Source of the DNA: Rhynchonema sp. JSB1_4
Lineage: Eukaryota > Nematoda > Chromadorea > Monhysterida > Xyalidae
NCBI GenBank assembly: GCA_030248065.1
Contig: JASAMV010007408.1
Span: 1 to 64,000 of the forward strand
Length of the DNA stretch: 64,000 bases
Reading direction: 5' to 3'
This document shows, in pieces, positions 59,001 to 64,000 of the stretch. A program made the translations under genes and the position numbers. Numbering within the stretch: the stretch's first letter is position 1; the number at the start of each line of letters is the position of its first letter. The notes under the pieces were generated by a model. It searched no databases. It was given only the letters and a program-made list of their open reading frames with translations, and was not told where the DNA came from.

Positions 59001-59526
59001 AAAAAAATTCGGCATTTGCCAACACCCAGACCAACGGGCATTGTGAATGCAAACGCGTTTTGCTGATTAGCGCATTAGCGCATTAGCGTGTCACTGGTAA
59101 GCGCGCACGCTAACGCGCTTTTTCAATTTTCCATTGTGAATGCAAAAGCATGCGGAAAAAGCGTGTACGCTAATCAGCAACACGCTAACGCGCTGCATTG
59201 TGAATGCGGCCTAAGTGCCCTTATAAAGTAGCAAAAAATTCAACTAACAATTCAAAGATTGTTTGGAACTGGAAACCACTTGCAGCAACATGATCAAAAA
59301 ATTCGTTTTGTCCATTATTTGTTGCAGGTGCCGGACAATCGCGAGACGCTCGTCTACCTGCCACAAGTGTTCTCAGCGTTGTGCCTGAACGAAGCGGGAC
59401 TCAATGCGTTCATGGCTTACAAACCGTTCGACAAATTGTTCGCCGTGTTCCTCTCGCGCAAGTACCTGTCGGCGATGAAGAAATCGCGGTCGCCGATTGT
59501 GCACGACACGATCACGGACAGTGTCG
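38050..59526 (+). CDS. HUWE1: HUWE1/EEL-1 HECT ubiquitin ligase, N-terminal 20 exons (3' end outside window)
   Basis: Exons: 38050-38100, 38194-38298, 39880-39999, 40825-40911, 41753-41905, 42603-42845, 42971-43105, 43180-43348, 47622-47712, 47775-47873, 48253-48346, 49148-49274, 49525-49638, 50449-50519, 50813-50900, 54516-54674, 55726-55839, 55931-56011, 56077-56183 and 59328-59526. All have GT/AG ends and phases join throughout (about 800 codons). The start MKVDCSKIKKVPSAAEL parallels human HUWE1 MKVDRTKLKKTP. Then come CHWVDVLNR, VLYVFSRRG, LTTRLACLAESWGG, SVLYNGFIDELV, FCTALFSFLYHLA, HEVDVCRHE, QRAALLKSILSFIK, LEHIISNGDYY and VFSALCLNEAGL, in the order of the human DUF908 and DUF913 helical repeats. 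UBA, WWE, BH3-like and HECT parts lie beyond 64000. The enzyme ubiquitinates many substrates, including p53 and MCL1 in vertebrates. Several introns are 1-4 kb and full of transposons. Exon 12 has an alternative acceptor at 49001. Confidence 0.94.
38938..39728. mobile_element. hAT-like element C (TSD CCGGAGGG), nested in D
   Basis: Ends CAGTGTTGGAGGTGGGG and GTACCTCCAACACTG. CCGGAGGG duplications lie at 38930-38937 and 39729-39736. Internal phrases GGTACAGTAGGTATCCCCCC repeat five or more times, mostly near the ends. A GCGCGCTACGCGCGC palindrome lies in the core. Interrupted by element B. Confidence 0.93.
39280..39603. mobile_element. hAT-like element B (TSD CCCCCAAC), nested in C
   Basis: Ends CAGTGGTGTCGTTGG and CCCAACGACGCCACTG. 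CCCCCAAC lies on both sides (39272-39279 and 39604-39611). Interior: GGTATCCGGTATCTTGATTT, TTGCGCTTTCAACACCGATT and TTGAACAACCCC. Same family as 40147-40572, 56276-57050 and 58504-58932. Confidence 0.93.
40147..40572. mobile_element. hAT-like element, CAGTGGTGTCGTTG family (TSD ATTAGGCT)
   Basis: 426 bp in HUWE1 intron 3. Ends CAGTGGTGTCGTTGGGGGG and CCCAACGACACCACTG. Exact ATTAGGCT duplications at 40139-40146 and 40573-40580. Internal GGTATCCGGTATC phrases and a GCTTGCTGGCGCAAGC palindrome. Confidence 0.95.
40620..40780. repeat. GATCGGGATC-rich repeat
   Basis: Short words GGGATCGGGATC and AATCCGATTT alternate for about 150 bp in HUWE1 intron 3. Similar to the ends of the element at 6985-7690. 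Boundaries not resolved. Confidence 0.5.
40978..41290. mobile_element. GGGCCGGGCC element, copy 2, HUWE1 intron 4
   Basis: Inverted ends AGAGGTCGCAATCGGGCC and CCCGATTGCGACCTCT. GGCCCGGCCC runs lie inside both ends, with an AT-rich middle. No certain target duplication. Confidence 0.7.
42230..42584. mobile_element. hAT-like element just upstream of HUWE1 exon 6
   Basis: Ends CAGTGATGCAGTTTTGGGGG and CCAACTGCGTCATTG. Flanks AATCCAAC and CATCCAAC match at 7 of 8. The right end is only 18 bp from the exon 6 acceptor, so the duplicated CATCCAAC has become part of the pre-acceptor sequence. Confidence 0.82.
43512..43705. mobile_element. MITE family B, copy 3 (diverged), HUWE1 intron 8
   Basis: Ends ACTACACCAACACGAGCC and CGTGTCGTTTGCC-like. 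The interior CAAATCAGCAGCCACGT and GAATGTTTCACT match copies 1 and 2. The most diverged of the three. Confidence 0.75.
43740..47621. mobile_element. Foldback host element split by a 3.6-kb insertion, HUWE1 intron 8
   Basis: The left arm (about 43765-43920, GATATCAAACTTGGTAATCG then GATGTGACTTGTCTTGG) is answered in reverse by the right arm (about 47510-47600, CGATTACCAAGCTTGATATC). The element 43927-47501 sits between them. The right arm ends within about 20 bp of the exon 9 splice acceptor. Confidence 0.65.
43927..47501. mobile_element. hAT-like composite element (TSD GACATCAC), 3.6 kb
   Basis: Starts TAGGGAGCGG and ends CCGATCTCTA. GACATCAC lies at 43919-43926 and 47502-47509. Inside is a large inverted structure: about 43970-45500 and 45480-46860 are partly reverse copies. 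They carry TTAGGTGCAA phrases, four GTGTTGACGATAGATAGAT words (44253-44360), arrays of GGTACACTAACCGCCGCG (or its complement) and several CAGTGTAGTTCCTGG/CCAGGAACTACACTG termini of nested copies (for example 44633-44987). No intact transposase seen. Confidence 0.8.
48380..48840. other. HUWE1 intron 11, unclassified
   Basis: At 48390-48415 the minus strand reads GGGGGATCGAGTCCCGCTGG, which resembles a tRNA T-arm with B box. No matching A box or acceptor stem was found upstream. The rest (48590-48810) is A-rich and shows no recognisable structure. Confidence 0.3.
49812..50318. mobile_element. hAT-like element built of CCAATACC/GGTATTGG phrases (TSD GTTGGGAT)
   Basis: Exact GTTGGGAT duplications at 49804-49811 and 50319-50326. 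Inner ends GGGCACAATACC and GGTATTGTGCCC are inverted. Almost the whole body is CCAATACCCAATACC, then the complement GGTATTGGGTTGG, then the first orientation again, so the element can fold on itself at many registers. Located in HUWE1 intron 13. Confidence 0.88.
52404..52794. mobile_element. PIF/Harbinger-like MITE of AAAAGCAAAAAG phrases (TSD TTA)
   Basis: Ends GGCCGCTCTCTGACAAAAGC and GCTTTTGTCAGAGAGCGGCC, a perfect 20-bp match. TTA lies at 52401-52403 and 52795-52797. The body is CTTTTTGCTTTTTGCTTTT in both orientations with CTCTCTGACAAAAG repeated internally four times. Confidence 0.9.
53320..53551. mobile_element. Foldback element with GCAATGTTTCACAG at its centre
   Basis: The arms of about 100 bp (GTGCTTCCCAGTTTTCAAAA, CAGCTCACACAATGTTTACT, CATGCGCAAGG) are inverted around a centre near 53437, which carries AGCAATGTTTCACAG. 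It is inserted in a larger foldback whose arms contain CACAATAGCTATTGAAACG. Confidence 0.85.
54920..55590. mobile_element. Foldback element family F, copy 2, with TTAGGC-like interior
   Basis: The left arm GGCCGGGCAATTGAGCAAAG, CACATTTGAGCAAGACC and AAAAGAGCAGA is answered by TCTGCTCTTTTGGCC..GTGGTCTTGCCCAA on the right. The interior includes GCTTAGGCCTAGGCCTACGC and TTAGGCTTAG (about 55450-55505), as in copy 1. HUWE1 intron 16. Confidence 0.75.
56276..57050. mobile_element. hAT-like element, CAGTGGTGTCGTTG family (TSD CCAAGGGT)
   Basis: Exact CCAAGGGT at 56268-56275 and 57051-57058. The left end is duplicated inside (a second CAGTGGTGTCGTTGGGGG at 56438), so the element is a partial internal tandem of its own family. 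HUWE1 intron 19. Confidence 0.94.
57337..59211. mobile_element. PIF/Harbinger-like foldback element (TSD TAA) with two insertions
   Basis: Ends GGCCGCATTCACAATGCA and TGCATTGTGAATGCGGCC. TAA lies on both sides (57334-57336 and 59212-59214). GCGCGTTAGCGTG phrases fill both subterminal zones. A foldback with ends GGCGGAATTATAGT (about 57431-57985, GTGGTCGC phrases) and the hAT-like element 58504-58932 are inserted. HUWE1 intron 19. Confidence 0.88.
58504..58932. mobile_element. hAT-like element, CAGTGGTGTCGTTG family (TSD TATAGAAT)
   Basis: Exact TATAGAAT at 58496-58503 and 58933-58940. Internal phrase AAATTTCCCATACC(C) repeated about eight times, with G- and C-runs at the right end. Nested in the PIF-like element 57337-59211. 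Confidence 0.95.
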
Positions 59527-59924
59527 GTCGGTTTCGGCCGGATATGTATGGATTTCGGTTGTGGCTCGACAGATTTCGGTTGTGCTTGGGGGTCAGACCA
59601 ACATTAGTGCACTCAGTAGCATATAGCATTGTTATACTTCACTCACTATGTTCACTGTAGCTGTTGTAGTGGCTCTCTGCCCTCGCTATGCACAGATGTG
59701 ACGACGCTCTGTTTGCGAGTGTACACCCAGTGATGTTGGCCAGCAATAAAATCTGCTGGTGGGGGCTTTTGGGGGCAAATTTGCCAGAGGCGTTCGCGCT
59801 GACGAGTCCTGGCGAAAGCAGGGCAAAACGTGCCAACATTACCGCCAGCCGAAGGCTTACGCTTGCAGTCATCGTAGGTGTAGTGTAGGCCCAAGTCGAA
59901 GCTAGAACCATCGCGAGTTGATCT

Positions 59925-60360
59925 GGTAACCCCCTAGTATCCGGTGTCCCTTATCTTGGTTTTTCACCCAGGGGTATCGGGTATCCTGACTTTTTGTCCA
60001 GGGGTATCCTACCCTTAAATTTTTCCCAAAACCGCAAAAAATGCCCATTTTTACCTCCAAAATGCTCAAAATCGCTTGCTAACGCAAGCATAACCCCCAA
60101 AATGACCATTTTTGCGCTTTCAGTTATGACTCTCCATTTTACAAACACCCAGTTTTCTCATAAAACCGTGAATGATAAATACCATAAATGATAGTGCCGA
60201 ATTTTTTTTTGTTTTTTTTATTCTTTATAACTTTTATCCAATTGTCCACATCTCTCAATATCATATGTACGTCTTTAAACTATTTTAATTCATGTCATTT
60301 TACGGCATTCTTTTTTTCTTTTCTAAATCGCAATAGTACTACAAATTAACAATTTTTTTA
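59925..60360. other. Element fragment and AT-rich DNA after HUWE1 exon 20
   Basis: 59930-60120 is an end-less piece of the CAGTGGTGTCGTTG family (CCCAGGGGTATC, GCTTGCTAACGCAAGC). 60190-60400 is very AT-rich. No further HUWE1 exon was found; the next one expected would start with a VDEL-like segment. Confidence 0.5.
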
Positions 60361-63300
60361 AAATAATTCGTTTTAAAATAATTTGTTTGAAATTTATCTT
60401 TTTACTAAGTGAGTTTCACATGGCGTTTGTGCTATTCGGCTGACGAGCGGAGGGCACAGCGTCACGCCGATGGTCTCGAATACCCCGCGAAACCTAGGCG
60501 TAGACATGACTTCAAATTAATTTTGTGCAACAGTTACACAATGCTCTCGCATCCCTTCCAACACCGATTTTGCTCAATTTTCCTCAAAAAATGGTCTTTT
60601 TTGAACAACCCCCTGGGTATCCGAGATTTTTTATTTTAGGGAGCAGCCCCGCCTTAGGTATCCGAGATTTTTCATTTTGGGTATCCGGTATCCGAAAATT
60701 TCGGATTTTGGGTGTCCGGTATCAGAAATTTTGGATTTTGGGTATAATCCGGTATCAAGAAATTTTAGATTTTGGGTATCCGGTATCTGAAAATTTTGGA
60801 TTTTGGGTATCCGGTATCCGAAAATTTTGGATTTTGGGTATCCGGTATCAGAAATTTTGGATTTTGGGTATTCGGTATCAGAAATTTTGGGTATCCGGTT
60901 ATCCGAAAATTTTGGATTTTGGCTATCCGGTATCAGAAATTTTGAATTTTGGGTATCCGGTGTCAGAAATTTTGGATTTTGGGTATCCGGTATCAGAAAT
61001 TTTGTTTATCCGGTATCTGAAATTTTGTATTAGGGGCATCCGGTATCAGAAATTTTGGATTTTGGGTATCCAGCAGTGTAGTTCCTGGGGGGAGGGGGCC
61101 CCCCTCGAGTACGCTATCTCTCCCTCGGGTGGTACACTATCCCCCTATCTCCCCCTCCGGGTACACTATATCCCCCAATTTTTGCCTAAAATGGCCATTT
61201 TTAGGCCTAAAATGGGCATTTTCAGGCCTAATATACTGTATGTGATTTTCAGGTCAATGTTCTCAAAAGTCGCCAAAATACCCTTTTTATGAAGAATTTT
61301 CTCCAAAAAAGGCAAAAATGGGTCAAATTTTCTACCTCAAGAAGTGACTTTTTCCCGAATTTGGGTCTTCCCCCCTCGGGGGTACACTATCTCCCCTCTG
61401 AAAAAAACGGGGGGGGGGGGGGTCCGCTATCTCCCCCTCCGGACCAGGAACTACACTGGTAACCAGTATCCGAAAATTTTGGATTTTGGGTATCCGAAAA
61501 TTTTGGATTTTGGGTATCCGGTATCAGAAATTTTGGGTATGAGAGTATCAGAAAGCTTGAATTTTGGGTATCCGGTATTAAAAATTTTGGGTATCCGGTG
61601 TGGGCTATCCGGTATCCTGACTTTTGTCCAGGGGTATCCTACCCTAAAATTTTTCCGAAAACCGGTAAAAATCGCCCCGATTTTTACCTCTCTATAAATG
61701 CGCGGGAAAATCGCTTGCTGGCGCACGCATAACCACAAAAATGATCTCCATTTTTGCGCTTTCCAACTTCCAACACCAATTTTGCTCAATTTTCCTCTAA
61801 AAAAATTGACCTTTTTTGAACAACCCCCTGGGTCTCCGAGATTTTTTATTTTGGGGAGCAACCCCCCTGGTATCCGAGATTTTTTTCATTTTGGGTGTCC
61901 GGGTATCCGAAAATTTTGAATTTTGGGTACTCCGGTATCCTGACTTTTTGATTTCCCAACGACACCACTGGTATCCTGGTATCAGAAATTTTTGATTGTC
62001 GGTATCCTGTATACCAAAAAATTTAGGATTTTGGGTAATCTTGTCGATTTATCCGAAAATTTTGGAGTTTAGGATCTGCCGGTATCAGAAATTTTGGATT
62101 TTGGGTATTCCTGTACATTAGAAATTTTAAATCTTCAGTTTTGCCAAAAATTTTTGGATTTTGGGTACCCGGTATCAGAAATTTTGGATTTTGGGTATCC
62201 GGTGTCAGAAATTTTTGGATTTTTGGGTATCCAGTATCAGAAATTTTGGGTATCCTGGTATCTGAAATTTTTTTAGGTATTAGAGGCATCCGGTATCAGG
62301 AAATTTTGGAACTTTTAGACATCCAGCAAGTGTAGTTTTAGCCTGGGCAGAAGGCCCCCTAGAGTAAATTTTCGCTATCTCTCCCTCGGGTGGTACACTA
62401 TCCCCCTATCTCCCCCTCCGGGTACACTATATCCCCCCAATTTTATGCCTAAGAAGTGGCCATTTTTAGGCCTAAAATGGGCATTTTCAGGCCTAATATA
62501 CTGTATGTGATTTTCAGGTCAATGTTCTCAAAAGTCACAAAATACCCTTTTTATGAAGAATTTTCTCCAAAAAAGGCAAAAATGGGTGTTGGAAGTCGGA
62601 AGCGCAAAAATGGTCATTTTTTGTCATTATGTCGTGCGCCCAGCGAGCGATTTTGCGCATTTTAGAGGTAAAAATGGGCGATTTTTACGGTTTTCGGAAA
62701 AATTTTAGGGTAGGATACCCCTGGACAAAAGTCAGGATACCGGATAGCCCACACCGGATACCGAAAAATTTTTAATACCAGTAATACCCCAAAATTCAAA
62801 CTTTCTGATACCTCATACCCAAAATTTCTGATACCGGATACCCAAAATCCAAAATTTTCGGATACCCAAAGATCCAAAATTTTCGGATACTGGTTACCAG
62901 TGTAGTTCCTGGTCCGGAGGGGGAGATAGCGGGACCCCCCCCCCCCCCCCGTTTTTTTCAGAGGGGAGATAGTGTACCCCCCGAGGGGGAAGACCCAAAT
63001 TCGGGAAAAAGTCACTTCTTGAGGTAGAAAATTTGACCCATTTTTGCCTTTTTTGGAGAAAATTCTTCATAAAAAGGGTATTTTGGCGACTTTTGAGAAC
63101 ATTGACCTGAAAATCACATACAGTATATTAGGCCTAGAAAGTGCCCATTTTAGGCCTAACAAGGGCCATTTGAGGCACAAATCGGGGGATATCGTGTACC
63201 CGGAGGGGGAGAGAGGGGGATAGTGTACCACCCGAGGGAGAGATAGCGTACTCGAGGGGGGCCCCCTCCCCCCAGGAACTACACTGCTGGATACCCCCAA

Positions 63301-64000
63301 AATCCAAAATTTCTGATACCGGATGCCCCTAATACAAAATTTCAGATACCGGATAAACAAAATTTCTGATACCGGATACCCAAAATCCAAAATTTCTGAC
63401 ACCGGATAACCCAAAATTCAAAATTTCTGATACCGGATAGCCAAAATCCAAAATTTTCGGATAACCGGATACCCAAAATTTCTGATACCGAATACCCAAA
63501 ATCCAAAATTTCTGATACCGGATACCCAAAATCCAAAATTTTTTCGGATACCGGATACCGAAAATCCAAAATTTTCAGATACCGGATCCCCAAAATCTAA
63601 AATTTCTTGATACCGGATTATACCCAAAATCCAAAATTTCTGATACCGGACACCCAAAATCCGAAATTTTCGGATACCGGATACCCAAAATGAAAAATCT
63701 CGGATACCTAAGGCGGGGCTGCTCCCTGAAAATAAAAAATCTCGGATACCCAGGGGGTTGTTCAAAAAAGACCATTTTTTGAGGAAAATTGAGCAAAATC
63801 GGTGTTGGAAGGGATGCGAGAGCATTGTGTAACTGTTGCACAAAATTAATTTGAAGTCATGTCTACGCCTAGGTTTCGCGGGTATTCGAGACCATCGGCG
63901 TGACGCTGTGCCCTCCGCTCGTCAGCCGAATAGCACAAACGCCATGTGAAACTCACTTAGTAAAAAGATAAATTTCAAACAAATTATTTTAAAACGAATT
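60361..64000. repeat. Large inverted repeat, centre near 62180, reaching the window edge
   Basis: AAATTTATCTTTTTACTAAG at about 60390 is matched in reverse near 63957-63976. The same holds inward for CGGCTGACGAGCGGAGG, the GGTATCCGGTATCAGAAATT phrase array, the element 61074-61458 and TAACCAGTATCCG. Arms of about 1.2-1.7 kb differ by scattered indels. Between about 61980 and 62590 lies a third, low-quality direct copy of the left arm. The outer end lies beyond the window. Confidence 0.88.
61074..61458. mobile_element. hAT-like MITE, CAGTGTAGTTCCTGG family (TSD 7 of 8)
   Basis: Ends CAGTGTAGTTCCTGGGGGG and CCGGACCAGGAACTACACTG. Flanks GTATCCAG and GTAACCAG. Inner GGTACACTATCTCCCCC phrases and CGCCAAAATACCCTTTTTAT core as in 20951-21747. 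A reversed copy occupies about 62905-63285 in the other arm. Confidence 0.85.

Noticed and set aside
60525..61292. 255-codon ORF (and its mirror at 63418-63843) rich in GYPVSEILDFG
   Set aside because: It is the translation of the GGTATCCGGTATCAGAAATTTTGG phrase array of a transposon.

Overview
This window is nuclear DNA from a metazoan, most likely a nematode. The genes are split by GT-AG introns. One gene is a seven-transmembrane receptor of the nematode Srsx type. Degenerate copies of the nematode telomere word TTAGGC recur inside repeats. No rRNA, CRISPR array or complete tRNA gene was seen. Genes were recognised by eye from conserved motifs and from exon phases that join without a frame break; no database search was possible.

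Layout. 1-3770: 121-bp satellite. 3.8-13.9 kb: foldback elements, a tandem duplication and one Srsx-like GPCR gene (+, 7637-9800). 13.9-17.9 kb: a C-type lectin-domain gene (+) whose third intron holds a block of foldback elements. 17.9-20.5 kb: palindromic units, a 631-nt tract almost without T, and a composite GC-run element. 20.8-22.9 kb: a complete CISD (mitoNEET/NAF-1 type) gene (+). 23.6-27.2 kb: a coiled-coil gene resembling CCDC186/CCCP-1 (+). 27.5-30.8 kb: exons of an unidentified gene (-). 30.9-33.2 kb: nine copies of a 253-bp tandem repeat that carries an exon-like segment. 33.7-34.2 kb: a USP-type deubiquitinase exon (-) split by a 226-bp transposon. 34.7-37.9 kb: an 80-bp tandem array and GC-run elements. 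38.05-59.5 kb: the first 20 coding exons of a HUWE1/EEL-1 HECT ubiquitin ligase (+). 60.4-64 kb: a large inverted repeat, possibly an assembly artefact.

The genes do not form one pathway. HUWE1 and the USP fragment both belong to ubiquitin metabolism but lie on opposite strands. The CCDC186-like protein would act in dense-core vesicle maturation, CISD in Fe-S and mitochondrial or ER homeostasis, and the GPCR and lectin in sensing or secretion.

The main feature of the window is its transposon load. Small non-autonomous DNA elements fill the introns, many with intact target-site duplications: 8 bp (hAT-like), TAA/TTA (PIF/Harbinger-like), or an unspecific 3 bp. They are nested up to three levels deep with readable duplications at each level. 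Different hAT-like families share one terminal layout: CAGTG..., then a G-run, then a C-run, then a private short phrase repeated several times.
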